From assembly GCA_022410635.1 (NCBI GenBank), contig JAJVDF010000018.1, positions 3,268,612 through 3,332,611 of the forward strand: DNA of 64,000 nucleotides, read 5' to 3'. The stretch is from Tretioscincus oriximinensis (Eukaryota > Chordata > Lepidosauria > Squamata > Gymnophthalmidae). The position numbers and the translations under genes are program-made. The notes under the pieces are model-generated. The model was not told the DNA's origin. It did no database searches and saw only the letters and a program-made list of their open reading frames with translations. This document shows positions 1-12,283 of this stretch, one piece after another; position 1 is the stretch's first letter; each line of letters starts with the position of its first letter.

Positions 1-518
1 GATCCCCAGATACTTGATTTTTTTCACATTTGCCCTTAATCCTGACCTCAGTTGTATCCTATTTTGAATGGTACCTGATACATTTTTATATAATATTTTG
101 GATTTTTGCACATTAATTTTTAAACCTGAGTTATCCCCAAAGCTTTTAGTAATCCTTGTTATTTCCTGAACCATTTTCTCTGGCTCTTCAGTCACGACAA
201 TGGCATCGTCGGCATAAAGGTTTATCTTTACCTGCTCCCCTCCCACTCTATATCCTCTGAAACCATCGTCTTATTAGATTAGCTAGAGGTTCTATAGCCA
301 TTAGGAATAACATAGGTGACAATGGGCAGCCTTGGCGAGTACCATTTCTTATTGAAACTGAATCTGTTAAATCTTCATTAATTCTTATCTTTACCCGATT
401 ACCCTGATAGATCTCCTTGATAGCTGTTATAAATCTTACCCCCAGGTTCCTATGTTCACAAACTTCCCATAAATATCTATGATCAACTGAATCAAAGGCC
501 TTGAATACATCCAGGCCT
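1..518 (-). mobile_element. L1-clade LINE reverse transcriptase fragment, runs off the left edge
   Basis: On the minus strand this encodes part of a non-LTR reverse transcriptase. It begins near 518 with the FKAFDSVDH segment (the first catalytic aspartate motif). GTRQGCPLSP lies at 314-343 and the YADD active-site box at 205-216. After YADD the frame stays open to base 1, ending in KIKYLGI, so the element continues left of the window. Near 265 the reading shifts by one base between the LANLIRR and GFRGYRVGGEQVKINLYADD segments, so this copy is broken. GTRQGCPLSP followed by YADD is typical of the L1 clade rather than the CR1 or L2 copies elsewhere here. Upstream of 518 the homology stops abruptly, suggesting a rearranged or truncated 5' side. 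It lies antisense in the presumed EPHB1 intron. Confidence 0.85.
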
Positions 519-1040
519 TTTTCTGAGGCGTATCTGCTTTTTAAGAAGCATCTCCAATGGCACAGCACAGCCTTTCAAATAGCAGCTTTGTCTGAGGTGC
601 CTTTGCTGCCACTTAAAAAGATGTCCCAAATGCTGCTGAACTTCATTCCCTGTGTCATCTGGCTGCCTCAGCAAAAAGACGTCAGCCTCCATGACCAGGC
701 TGTCCTTCTGTCACAACCTGAACCCCATCAATTCTGCTGCCAGGCTGCCTTCCTGCCGCCTCAGCAACAACACTGCCACCACATTTCCTGGCCTAAAATT
801 CTCCTGGGTTGGAGATGAAGATGGCTGTCCTGCTCTGTACAGACCATACAACCACTGATGCTTGAGCATCAACTCTGCTGTCCAATCTCTCCTGCTGCCT
901 CTTCTGCCTCAGCAGCAAGCCTCCAGCCACATACTTACTGCCCACTATCCTCACAGGCTGGAGAAAAGCAGGACCAGGTGTTGGGGGCCAGGCTACTTCT
1001 GCTACTATACCACACATAGGGGAGAACAGCAGATGTCCAC
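519..1040. other. unrecognised segment rich in CTG/CAG-like words
   Basis: The stretch repeatedly uses short words such as ctgcctcagc and gctgcca without a clear period. It has short open frames on both strands but none with recognisable protein features. It adjoins the broken L1 fragment and may be part of an unidentified repeat. No function can be assigned. Confidence 0.3.
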
Positions 1041-1044
1041 ATAG

Positions 1045-1395
1045 GAGTGCTACAAACAGTGAGCTGGAAGAACAGGATGGCAAATAAGAGGAAGAAGAAT
1101 AGGGGCAACAGGAGGCACAGGAGGAAGAGGTGCACAAGAGAAGATGAATAAGAGTAAGAGGGGCAGGAGGAAGAGAGAAGATAAAGAGTACATTAGAGCA
1201 GGAGCTGAAACAGAAAGGTGGTGAAGAAGGAGTATGAGCACAAATGGAAGAGTGGTGAAGGGGCAACAGCTACGTACACAGGAACAATATCAGAGGGATA
1301 AGAAAAAGGAGATGATGGCCAGGAGATGAATACTTAAGGGAAAGAGAAATAAAGTGATAGAGGAGTAGGAGGGGAACATAAGAGGGGATGAAGAT
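1045..1395. repeat. purine-rich (GA-rich) low-complexity tract
   Basis: The plus strand is strongly biased to A and G over about 350 bp, with many gaggaag, aggagg and aagagg words and few pyrimidines. The serine/leucine-rich frames on the minus strand are products of this bias, not genes. Confidence 0.7.
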
Positions 1396-2803
1396 TGCAC
1401 TAAGAGCCCATTGTAGTCAATGCACCCAGTAAACCCAATGGGTTTATCTGCTCCTCTGAAAATAATATACATTCCTTAGGTTTCTTCGTATAACTTTTAA
1501 TTACAGTTTTTCTAATTTTGTTAGGCTCTGTTAGGATACATTGTTTTTGAACAAAGAATAGGAAGCAAACAAGACGATCTAATAGCACCTGAGATCCCAT
1601 CCAGGCATGGCATTTTTAGAGCCATGGTAGTGCCATAGTAACACCGCTATGGTGGGATTGACCCATGGTTTAGCTGCAATCATGCCATAATAGTGCAATA
1701 AAGCCTAATGCTAAAAGAACTCTGAGTGCTTTTCCCCACTAGGGTAGGAAGATACTTATCTGTTTGTCTTCTGCCATTGTAATGGAAGGAACACACAGGT
1801 ACAAAGCATGAAAACAGAGGCCACTTATGCATGCAAGGTGCCATTTGTACCCATTGTGCACAGTGCCAGATCAAGGTAAGAATTTGCCTCTGCCATGCAA
1901 TTACCACACTGCTGCCCAAGCCACCTGGACAGCAAACAATCATTGCATAATGCTGCATGTTGGTTGCTGTGTATGCAGTCTCACAAACTCATAGAGAAAA
2001 AGAAGTTTGTTGCATGCGCTTTGTAGACAAAGTCCTTTCATGAGATGCATATTTGTGAGAGATAGATACCTATTTTCAATCCAACTTTAGGCTTGAAGAA
2101 TTTATTTTCCCTCTGGCTTAATCTAGTTCTTCAGGTTTGAAGTTGGATAATAAACAGGTGTCAGACTCAGGCCTTAGTCCACACTTTTTAAATAGAATGT
2201 GATAAAATTCTGGGATCAAAATGTTGAGTACATGGTTCTACTTTTCTATTTGGCTGAGGTATGGGCTCCAGATGATTTGTTTTTGTAAACATTGCACGTG
2301 TTTAGATGAATCATCTGTTCACCTGGCCTTTGGTTGGGTGAACAATAACCTCCTTGCAACCATTGTTTTACCTGTTTTTGTAACTGTTTTGCTGTGACCC
2401 TGAGACCCTTAGATATAGGACAGATTAAAATATAGTAAATAAATTTAATTATTGTATATCCCTACATTCTATTGTTGTTCATAAACTTTTTTTTCTTTCT
2501 GAAGTGAAACATGGAGGGTTTTCATGAGTCAGGGAAGAGGACAAAAGGCTTACAGAATTTCTCTGACCTGAGAGATTTCACACTTCCTTTTCCAGCGTTT
2601 AAATTCTTAATGTGACTGCAAACTACGCAGTAATGCCATTATACAGTAAATGAAACAAATGAAGATATCATCCAAATTTTATTCAAAATAGCAGAAACAT
2701 GGGACTACTATCTGCATGCTAGTATGGTAGGCTTATTTTGGGATAACCCTGGGATAAGTTTCAGTATGAAAAACTCACTGGGTCTTGTGTTTCACATACC
2801 CAA
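1396..2803. other. intronic sequence, nothing recognised
   Basis: AT-rich single-copy-looking DNA with no convincing coding frame, structured repeat or known element. Confidence 0.5.
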
Positions 2804-2811
2804 ATCATAAT

Positions 2812-3359
2812 TTATTTATTTATTTACATTTTTATACCGCCCTATACCCGAAGGTCTCAGGACAGTTAACAATAAAATACTATTAACCACATCTAAATAA
2901 TAGGGAAGATACATCAGTTTCTTAGCCAAAGGCCATGCCAAAGAGGTGCATCTTCAAGCATTTTCTGAATGTGCACAGAGATGGTGATTGACACACCTCG
3001 AGGGGGAGATTGTTCCATAAGTTGAAGGCAGCCTCATAGAAGGCCCTATCCTGGGTTCCCAACCTCTCTGCCACTTAGGGAGGAGGTACAGTCAGGAGGG
3101 CCTCCCCTTAAGGCATGGGCAGGTTGGTATGGGAGAAGGCGTTCGTTTGGATATTTTAGGCCCAAGTTATATAAGACTTTATAGGGTTTGGTAGCAAATT
3201 GGCAGCCAGTGCAGTTTTTCAGGACTGGCGTGATGTGTGTCCAGCCATTGCGTTCTACACCAGCTGCAGCTTCTGAACCGTTTTCAAGGGCAGCCCTATA
3301 TAGAATGCATTACAATAGTCCAACCTGGAGGTTACCAGAATATGGATCACTGTGGCCAG
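2812..3359 (-). mobile_element. L2-type LINE 3' end, 5'-truncated, with 8-bp TSD
   Basis: The copy is flanked by the perfect direct repeat atcataat at 2,804-2,811 and 3,360-3,367. On the minus strand it ends in cctgagaccttcgggtatag followed by a TAAA-repeat tail (read on the plus strand as atttatttatttaca). The body matches the copy at 16,838-17,330 in layout: the L2-like post-RT/3' region with the gcccaagt and gggcaggt blocks. It is only about 548 bp, so it is heavily 5'-truncated. The intact target-site duplication shows both ends are original and that insertion was by target-primed reverse transcription. Confidence 0.82.
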
Positions 3360-3367
3360 ATCATAAT

Positions 3368-5689
3368 GTAGTTGATTCAAAGTAATACAAAACGTATCGA
3401 CACAGGAAATATATATCTTTAGAGTTGTCACAAAAATGCTTTGTGCTGTTTTCCCGCTTTCTCTCCTATTGTCTCAACAAATGAAAGTGTATAATATACA
3501 GTTGGTGTGTATGTGTTTAAGGAAGTAGCAAAAAATATGCATATCTGCAATGAATGATGGGGATATAGACTCAGAAACCACAAAGGGAGAGGCACTGTAT
3601 AAATGTTCTCATGAATGACCATATACTATGCTGGCTGTGGTGATGGGAATTGGAGTTCCACCAACATCTGTACAGCATTATATTAACTGCCCTTGCCATA
3701 AAAATATAAGAGATCATGTTCCATTTCAGGCTGACAAATCGTGAAACTTGAATCTCTTGCTTGCTAAAAGTATCTTCCAGCAGCTACTTCCCATTCAATT
3801 ACCCCAAATGCTCCCAAAAACCCACTAAGAAGGGGGAAATCTGACCAAGAAGAAAATGAGGATGATTGTAATTTCTATGTTTCCTAACTTCCCTCACCAA
3901 TTTTGAGATCGCTCGTACAAATTAATTTCCACTTGCTGTGAAGGAGAGGGACCAATCCAAGTTCCTTGTGTTAGTGAGATGGACAGGGGAAACATATTTT
4001 GGAATGTGAAGAAAAGCTGTTTTTTATTTTCTTAAATTATATAGTTACTAGTAAAATACATAGTTACTGGATGGTGAAAAGATATTTGAATGTAGACAAA
4101 AGACAGCAGGTGGATAAATTGATATAGTAACTAGAAATAAACATATGGATAGGCAAAGAGGTTGTTTTGTACAGTCAGAGGTTGCAAGGAAAAAGAAGAA
4201 AAGCTGAGGTAGAAAGCAGACTAGATAAGAAGGCAGATGGGTGATTTGCAAAAAGCAGGAAGGCAGAATAGAAAAAAAAAACAGAAATGAAAAGAAGACT
4301 TTAGGAAATGTATTCCAAAATGGAAGGGGGGTTGATTGATTGATTTTATTTTACTTGTCAGTTGAAAAGATTTGTTTTTCAGATTACGTGCTCGCTTGTT
4401 TGTCTTAAAATCAAACTTTTCCAAACTCTTGCATGTAAATCTATTAGCATGCCCATTTGTGAAAATTGGTGCATTCTGGAAGCATGCTATAGTTCATTTG
4501 CAAGCCTTTTCTCATTCTTTTCACTTTTACATTTCCAAGCATCAACATTATTGTCGGGGAATTTATTCTTCTAATTATGTGTTCCAAGTAAGATAATTTG
4601 TACATCAAATTTCCAGAAGTGAAAGTAGCCAACCCTCCTAGAAAGAAGGTAAAAAACTCAATATTATAGAGAATTTTTACCAGAATATTTACAAGTTTAG
4701 AAAAAGGAGAGAACATTTTTAGGTCCATCTTGCTTGAAGAAAGATTACAAAATAGAGCAGAAACTCAAAGAAAGGAACAGGACCTTAGAGAGTATCTTGC
4801 CAAGGTTTAAGTTTGTAAACAGTACAAAAAAGCAGAGTTGGGTAAGGAAAAGATGTTAAAGAGCTAAAAATCGGGCAGAGGGCAGTTCAGGATTGATCCA
4901 AATTTTTTGTGATACACTAGCAGCAAACTTAAGAGTCTGTGGAATGTTGCTAATTGTAACCTCTGGGTACACTTTTGAGATGTTTTGGGCTGATTACCAA
5001 ATTCCCTTAAGATTTAAGACTGCAGATTTTAGAATGTGACTGTGCAGAGAGAGGAAAACCACATCAGCCCTCTTCTCAAATGCTTAGGTATACTAAATGT
5101 TTCTGCTCTCCAGTGTTTTTTGACTGAAGATCTAAAAGAAGTACATTTCCCAGAATACACAAATAAGATTTCCAGTTATTAGGAACATCGACAGCATAGT
5201 TTTGTGGGGAATCCTGTGTAACAGAAGACGGTCCCATACAGATAAATATGTTAATGAACGCTTGAGTGGAGTTGCCTGGTGATGCTGTAATGCAGACATG
5301 TTCATGTTGCTTTATGTACAAGAACACCTGAAGTAGTTTTAGCAAACTTTGATAACTCATCTTGGATTTGTATTAATCCAATATTTATATCTTGTACAGT
5401 TATGGAAGGAAACCAACCATTTTGTAATGTTTTTTTGAAATGTATAGGGAAAAAAGTCTAGCCTTTCCTTATGTGACATTAATGATCATAAAATAGCAGA
5501 AATCTAATTGGTTAATAATGTCCTCAAAAATGTCTAGAGTGTGCATATGATTATGAGTACCGAAATGAGAGATTTATTCTCCTGTAATAATAGATATTTG
5601 CGTATAATCCTTTTGGTTTAGATTTCATTGAACTCTTTTTTTTATTTGATTTTTTTAGTAACTAACTGGAAGTATTTGCAGGATTTGTT
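3368..5689. other. intronic sequence, nothing recognised
   Basis: AT-rich DNA with short A-rich and T-rich runs. The open frames, up to about 94 codons, show no domain, bias or conservation signal. No repeat family was identified. Confidence 0.5.
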
Positions 5690-5782
5690 ATTTTCTTCAT
5701 TTGGTTTGGTTCAAACACAATTTTTTCAAATTACCCTGTTTTACGAATTCAAGCCCAAACCAATTTAGCTCATCTCTATTTT
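5690..5782. repeat. possible short DNA-transposon relic
   Basis: The segment ends in aaaccaatttagctcatctc and holds the ttggttcaaac and gaattcaagccc words seen in small reptile inverted-repeat elements. No matching second end or TSD was found, so this is tentative. Confidence 0.25.
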
Positions 5783-5989
5783 GTACCTTATAGAATTATA
5801 TCCAAAGGGAATTTACCTCAAATGACATTCTAACACTACTTTCTCTCTGTGAATTTTTCATTCATATGTCTGCATATTTCAAGCAGCAGCAAGAAGCAAA
5901 ACATTCAGCCTCTCTGGACTTCCTGCAAATAGCATTCAGAGGAATCCAGTGTGTTTCTCCTACCTTGAGGGCATCACCAAAGCATCCAT

Positions 5990-6890
5990 TCTAGTAGCCA
6001 TTGGGGCACTTGGCTTCCATAATTTGGTTTAAGCCTTTCTTAATCCTATCCAGGCTGCTAGATGTCACCATCTCTTCTGATAATAAATTTTATAGACTAA
6101 GGATTCTGGATAAAAAATAAAATGCTTCCCTTTGTCCATCCTAATTCTCTTATCTACCAGCTTCAAAGAATTTCCCCTGGTTCTAGTGTTAAGTAACAGG
6201 AAAAAAATGTGCCCACTTTTTTTACACCATGGATTATTTTGTACACTTCCATCAGGTCATTCCATAAATGCCATTTTTCTAGGCTGAAGAGACCTAGCTA
6301 TTGCAGCCTGATTCTATAAGGAAGTATTCTATTCTCTTGTTTATTCCTGTCCCCCAACCAACTTTTTATATGTGCACCTTTTCCAGTTTGCAATATTTTT
6401 TCTACAGCATGGTGATCAGAATACTGGTACATAGTAGCCCAAATTTGGCATCCCCATAGAGTCATAAAAAGAAAAAAAAAGACACTTGCAACTTATTTTA
6501 AATATTCCTTCTAATTCTTTATAGCAATGAATTTGCTTTTTCACAGCTGTTGTAAACTAAATTAATACCTGTCTGCCAAAACTCCAAGATCCCTTTCCTG
6601 GTCTGTCCCAGAAAGCTTGGTTCTCATCAGTTCATAGGAATAATATGAGTTCTTCTCCCCAATATATATAAAGTGTATTTTTCACTTTGATGCCCACCCA
6701 TCCAATGTTATGAAATCCCCCTGAATCTTTATATAATCAGGTTGACAGGGTTTTTTTGGAAATTGTTTCATCTGGATTCCTGCATGAAATGGTGAGTCCT
6801 TCCGGTTCTTAAGATCTGCAAGCAGACTCAGAATTTCAGGTAAATGTAGTAATTTTTTTAGTAATGGTATTGCAATAAAATCCATATGCC
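5990..6890 (-). mobile_element. old CR1/L3-like LINE relic
   Basis: The part from about 6,030 to 6,470 aligns by eye with the minus-strand LINE at 11,664-12,283. Shared blocks are aatcctatccaggctgctag, the ccctggttctagtgtt block, aggctgaagagacctagct, and the gcatggtgatcagaat block. These correspond to the end of the reverse transcriptase reading frame and the following untranslated region, read antisense. The part from 6,480 to 6,890 (ccaagatccctttcctggtc and onward) is probably more of the same class of LINE. There are many stops and indels, so this is an ancient dead copy. The outer limits are approximate. Confidence 0.6.
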
Positions 6891-7103
6891 ATTTTTCTGA
6901 CTTCTAGATTTATGACAGCTAAATGTTGTTCAACACTGATTGTAAAATCAGTACAATAGTTGCACATCACAGACTCAGAAGAATAAAAATTATATAAATT
7001 TACCCGACACCTGCAGACAGGTAACGTCTGGTGTTCAGGAGTGTCTTTGGTCAGAAAATGTTGGCAGAGAACCTTTGCCTTAACATAGGATCATAGATAT
7101 AAA

Positions 7104-7345
7104 GAGCCAGCCTGGTGTAGTGATCAAGAGTATCAAACCTATCTGGTAGCCCTCGTTTTGAGCCTGCATTCTTGCACAAAGCCAGCTGGGTGACTATGGG
7201 CTACTCACAGTTCTTCAGAGCTCTCTCAGCCCCACCTACTCAAAAGGTGTCTGTTGTGAAGAGAAGAATAGAAGGCTATGTAAACCACCTTGATTCCCTT
7301 CTGGTTGAGAAAAGCAGGGTATAAAAGCTAACTCTCTTCCTTCTT
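7104..7345 (+). mobile_element. tRNA-derived SINE, non-L2-tail subtype
   Basis: It begins gagccagcctggtgtagtg, a tRNA-like A-box region, with a decayed B box near tcgttttgagcc. It continues through the conserved body agccagctgggtgactatgg and agctctctcagccccaccta. It ends in gagaaaagcagggtataaaa, not in the TAAATA-type tail of the SINE at 47,185. The minus-strand copy at 62,038-62,245 has the same ending. It is an old divergent copy and no clear TSD was found. Confidence 0.8.
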
Positions 7346-8950
7346 TCTGAGCTTAACTCTTATTTGGATTTTAAAGATTCCATATTTGTCTTCAGACCTT
7401 CTTATGGGTTGAACTACAGAGCTCCTGCCTGCTGTTAGTCTGCCCATTTGTAGCACATAGATGTTATCCAGAAGAGTAGACTCATCTGGATAATAGTGAT
7501 CCTGATCTGTTGCAGTATTAGTATTGACCAATTTAGATCAAAGAGGTATGTAGAAAACATGACTTCATTTTGGATTCCTAAGGAATCCAGTTTGATGGCA
7601 CATTCTCTGTGGGCGCATATACTAGGAATATTCATTTCTAATTGTCAGAACCTTCAGAAGTTAGCTAGTTTTGGAACCATTGCTCTGCAGATGGCTCTTT
7701 TTAAGTCCATGCCTGTTGCTACCCAGGCTAGAGTAGGGTTACAGATAAAATCCAAGATAGAAGTTTACACCTTTAATGAATAAGAAAAAATTGTCATCAT
7801 CCCCCCTCCTTTCCAGGTACTGCAGCCATTAGAAGCTGCATCTGGTGAAAGGTCATCTCTTCTATATCCACTAATAGTGAAAAAATATATCCCAGATTTT
7901 ATCTGGTAATCTCTGGCTAAAGGGTACTGTGTGATCCAGACTTACTCATCTATATCACAACAAGAAAAATTAAGAAAGGCCAATAGTCTCTTAATTCAGA
8001 AGGCAAACATAAAATAGGCATTTCCAGCTAATGGTAGAAACCAAGAAGAGTCAAGCCTGCAGATAAGGAAACTCTAAGCAATCCAGGAATCTAAGTCAGC
8101 AGAGATATATTAACTTTTGCTTGGAAATGAAACATAGTAAAGAACTTTTAATACAAGTAAGATATGCTGTGGGTTAAGAATCTCAGTTGGAAAGGTGTTT
8201 TTAATGCAGTTTCTACATAATTTTCAGAATCTTTGTTTAGATATAGTGCTTTCTTTTGATCTAGCTTGTACTACCTCTTATCAGGTGTCTGCTGTTGGTG
8301 CATCAGTCCAACCTGGTAAAAGATACTTTATGCCACTCATTTTCACAGGATGCTCAAAAGAACACTGAGATCTCACAGCATCTTCATGTTATGTGCTCAT
8401 CAAAAACAGGTTGAATATCATCTGTGGCAATGTGAAAGCTGTAACTAATAGCACCTCTACTTTGTCTGGATGAAGCTTCTGCTGCTAATTAGCTCTTACC
8501 CAGTCCATTTCTAGCCTGAAGATCAATTTAGCACTTTTTCTCCTTTTCCTGGAATAGATGAGAGAAGAAATAGATCTACATGCCATCAGGCACATTGATA
8601 GTCTGCCATGCTTATGATGATGGAGCAGCAAGAGCCCTGTTGTGGCAGCACTTGCTCATCTCTTTTATCTTCTCCTTACCAGCTCTGCCAAGTTTAGGCC
8701 GGAAAGAGACAGAACCACAGGAAAGAGCCATTATTGCTTCCTGTGAAAACAGGCAGGGTTAAGCTCCAAGTTCTGCTTTCCGGCATATTGCCCTTGACAG
8801 CAAAATGGAAGGAGTTTTCTTACTACTAATAGGTAATGCAGCAATAAAAAAGTAAGAACTACAACTAATAGCATAATAGTAGAAAAATATTGGATTTTAG
8901 ATTTGAGGAGCAGAAAAAATGCAGGGTTTTTGTGTGTTCTTGTTAATCTT
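7346..8950. other. intronic sequence, little recognised
   Basis: No gene and no dated element. The words tcccagattttatctggtaa near 7,890-7,911 recur in diverged form in the tandem repeat at 29,042-29,104, hinting at an unnamed dispersed repeat. Confidence 0.45.
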
Positions 8951-8956
8951 TCTCAT

Positions 8957-9025
8957 AGCACCTGAAAGATTAGCAAGAAAAAAGTAGATAGCATAAGTTT
9001 TCATAGACGGGTATAGTACTTCAGC
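8957..9025 (-). repeat. relic of the hammerhead-like dispersed repeat family
   Basis: Read on the minus strand it shows gcagctgaagta, then the remains of a hairpin, then gaaaacttatgctatctac and the downstream agattagc segment seen in better copies at 28,747, 29,953, 37,741 and 39,573. The hairpin arms are mutated. This is an old, partial copy. Confidence 0.55.
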
Positions 9026-9342
9026 TGCTATGGAGTGAACAATAATACTTAGTTGTTTATTCTGAAGGGTTCATGAATTTTCAACATCACTGTACTTTTG
9101 CGGAGATAGGGGCTTATCTGTGCTTCACCATACCAACAATTGCCTCCCCACAGAGAGTACGTGGTTGTTCTAAATTATTTGGAAGAAAAATACTGTAAGG
9201 AGTTATAGTCTACTTTCTTCTTGCAATAATGATGCTTGTGCATGTGTGGTTAGTGCTTTGTTCTTGGCTGGTAAGCATGTAGAAGTCAATTTCCTATAGT
9301 CTGGAACATAGTTGAGTTTGATAGTGACTACCAGGCTAGAAA

Positions 9343-9707
9343 TTACCTGTGTTTTTCAGACTATAAGATGCACTTTTTCCTTTCTAAAAGCAGGGGGAAA
9401 ATGGCTGTTCATCTTATACAGTGAATGTATCTTGAAGAAACCCACCAGCCTGGGTTGCTATAGCAACAAAACCTCTGCTTTACTATACATTGTCTGTTAT
9501 TGAATTTGCTGCCACCTCTGGTCAGATCTTGACATTGGAATAAAAAAAAGACGATGACAATATACAGGTATTTTCCTCATCTGCTCTTTGCTGCCAGCTG
9601 GTGAAAAAAATAAAAATAAAATAAAACCATTTGGCTCAGAATATTTTTGTTTTCTTATTTTCCTCCTCTAAACCATAGATGCATCTTATAGTGCGAAAAA
9701 TATGGTA
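9343..9707. mobile_element. TA-flanked inverted-repeat MITE, 365 bp
   Basis: The left end reads TACCTGTGTTTTTCAGACTA and then TAAGATGCA. The right end, reverse-complemented, reads TACCATATTTTTCGCACTA and then TAAGATGCA. This gives terminal inverted repeats of about 28 bp with a few mismatches, starting at a TA dinucleotide, as expected for Tc1/mariner-type insertion. The interior is non-coding apart from chance frames. It looks like a non-autonomous DNA transposon of a family common in amniotes, with phrases such as actataagatgcac at one end and gcatcttatagt at the other. Confidence 0.8.
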
Positions 9708-10540
9708 ACGTCTGTTTCTAACTTAAATGCAGCAGCAGAATCTAGCATTAAATAATCACTCCCTCTCAAAAATAATAAGAGCAAGTCAGATCAGTGTAAT
9801 CATGCTCTATTCAAGGTTTGCTATACATTCCCTAAACATCTGCTATTGATGGTGAGAGTTTGATGGATGTTTTAAGTAAAAGAATTTTGACAGAAGTGGA
9901 AGGCCTTTCTGCACTGGCCGTAGGCTGCACCTCACTGGACTAATCAATCTGTAAAGAAGTGCAACCATCTAGACCAAGATACTGGATCATCAATTTGTAC
10001 AAGTCTACCAGTGTCCGAGGAGTGGTCACAGTGGCCCAGAGATGTATGTGGAAGGCCGTTTGCATCCCTACTTCCGTTTAACAGTGTTAGTACACCACAT
10101 TTCATCACCAAAATGGGTTCCCAAGGGGAATTGAGGCTAGTAACTTTCATTTCTAGCATTAAGTGAACTCAGAAATGGTTCCAGAGATTGTACAACCTCC
10201 AGAGCAATACAAAGGGCTGAGCTGGGGCAGCCTTTCAAATATGGAAAGCGGGCTTTTTGATTGGAGCCAAAATAAATGTAGAAACAGCCAGTTTGCCCAG
10301 TTGATCTTCGGGTGTAAGGATTTGTTTTTAGGCATTTATACAAGAATGGTGCATAACTATTTTTTGTGTTGTTTCAAAGACGCATAGAAATTTGAAAACT
10401 ATGTATGTTTTGTAACATGAATCCATACCTATCTCAAAACCATTCCTTCCTTACTGCATGAAATTGAAGCATGTCATATATTTTCTTTATAGGAAAAACA
10501 GCAGGTTCAGACTCTTTGAGACTTAGAAAGCTTTTAAGGG
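9708..10540. other. intronic sequence, nothing recognised
   Basis: Mixed-composition DNA. The overlapping small frames near 9,944-10,387 have no protein features. No repeat was identified. Confidence 0.45.
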
Positions 10541-10712
10541 CCTGTCCCTACTTAGACTTATTGTGGGTTATATCTTGGGACAGAGCTTGGCCATCTACAT
10601 GCTAGTATAGATTATGGCAGGCCCCATTTGGACCAGCCATTATGTATATTAGCATGTAGATGGCAGGCTTGTATTCTAAGATTTTGCCCAGAATAAGAGT
10701 GGGAACAGTACC
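10541..10712. repeat. fold-back inverted-repeat element
   Basis: The inner arms ggccatctacatgcta (about 10,590) and tagcatgtagatggc (ending about 10,666) are near-perfect inverted copies. The outer arms ctgtccctacttagacttat and the reverse complement of the segment ending near 10,712 (ctgttcccactcttattctg) also match imperfectly. The whole unit can fold into one long hairpin, so it is probably a small non-autonomous DNA transposon. No TSD was assigned. Confidence 0.6.
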
Positions 10713-11574
10713 TAAGTGGCATACATTTCTTACCTAGAAATGTATTTCAGTGGAACTGAAATATTGTCAAACTTCCAACTCATTGTATTCTAGTTGATTA
10801 TGTAAGACTTAATGTTGCTAGTCCAGCAGAAATTCCATTCACAGAGAACTCAGAGAAATATGGCAGAGGAAAAAAAGTATGAATACTAGAAGGCTTTTCT
10901 AGAACACACATCCCTCCCCACCATTCACAAAAGAACTCTATGCCAAGAAGCTGCATAGAGTCTCATAGTCAGTTGAAACCTAATTTAATCCTTCCTTTAC
11001 CTTGTTATTCAGTTTTTGAAAGAGAGGAGTGATTGACAGCATTTATTTGATAGCTTAGATAATGATATGTATGAACCTTTGGCATAGTGACAGCTGAATA
11101 CTAGGGCTGGTATTGCTATGGTTACCAGCCAAGCTTTATTTCCTCCATTCCCCTTTTGCCCTCCTCATTTTTTTTTGAGGGGGAGGGGGGTATTATTGTT
11201 GAATTGGCTTTTGGGATAGTGAGAGGGAGGGGAGTCAGGAGGTGGAACAGTCCATTATAGTCTTTTAAATCTCCCAGCTGGAAGTGTTTTAAATCTCGGT
11301 GGAGACAGAGGAAAACACTGTCTTAATCCCCAGCTCCCTGTGAATTATTTAAAAGGATCTTGTCGGAACAATGAATTTATCACTGTTACAGTGTTAACAG
11401 CATAGGCAGCTGTCGGGATGGCTTGGAGGTTTTGCCACAGGTAGGAACTAGTGGTGGTTGAGGTTTGCAGGGCTCTGTAGCTTATTTTTGTTGGGAAATG
11501 ATCAGACAAAAATAAATCTCTCTATCCTTATAAAGCTTTCCTCAGTAAGGTCAAACAAGTAGCATGGAATCCTA
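10713..11574. other. intronic sequence, nothing recognised
   Basis: Contains short T and G runs near 11,168-11,190. There is no coding or mobile signal. Confidence 0.45.
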
Positions 11575-11620
11575 GAGCCTAATAAGAAAAAAGTAGATAG
11601 CATGAGCTTTCATATTATTT
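11575..11620 (-). repeat. short relic of the hammerhead-like repeat family
   Basis: The plus strand holds taataagaaaaaagtagata and gcatgagctttcat, which match the corresponding part of the relic at 8,957-9,025. Only about 45 bp remain. Confidence 0.4.
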
Positions 11621-11663
11621 TTGTTGTTTTTTGTTTTTAAAGCAACATCAATGTATAGCCTAC

Positions 11664-12283
11664 TTACATAAGAAGAGCCCAGCTGAATCAGTCTACAGCC
11701 CACCTAGTTCAGCATTCTGTTTCACACCTGGTCACTCTTCACCTGTTCTCAAGTCCCTCCTGAGTTGTAACTGAATGGTAGTTCAGGAATCCTGCCTATT
11801 GCTTCATTTTGGAGTCGGTATCAAGAGATCCATCCTATCGATACACTTGACTCTCATAAATTTGTCTAATCCTGTCATAAAGGTATCTAGGCTGCTAGCT
11901 ACCACCACCAGTTCTGGAAGTAAATGCCAGAGATCAATGACCCTCTGAGAAAAAAATATCTCGGTTGACTGTCCTAAATCTTCTACCCATCTGCTACAAA
12001 GAGTGCCCCCTGGTCCTAGTGTTGTGTGATAGACAAAATATTTTTTTCTCTTAACACCTTATGCATCCCACACATTACTTTATACTCTTTGACACCATCT
12101 TCCAAGGCTGAAGAGACCAAGCTGTTGCAGTCTGATTCCATAAGGGAATTGCTCCAGCCCTTTGATCATTCTGGGTATATTCTCCAGTTCCAATGCTGTT
12201 AAATTTCTAAGGTGTGGTGACCAGAATTGTACACAGTATTCCAAATGTGGTCTCACCATAGATTTATAAAGGAAGCAAAACAA
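11664..12283 (-). mobile_element. CR1/L3-type LINE 3' portion
   Basis: On the minus strand 12,283-12,080 reads FLYKSMVRPHLEYCVQFWSP and continues with LFSLGR, the standard region just after the reverse transcriptase palm in CR1-clade elements. Downstream (lower coordinates) come the rest of the post-RT frame with stops, the lactanlid-like 3' block, and the 3' end whose plus-strand reading is acataagaagagcccagctg. It is 5'-truncated at about 12,283, where it abuts a second copy in the opposite orientation. Frames are interrupted, so it is inactive. Confidence 0.85.

Noticed and set aside
793..1266. 157-codon serine- and cysteine-rich minus-strand frame
   Set aside because: It spans a purine-rich low-complexity tract; composition bias removes stops, and no domain or splice context supports it.
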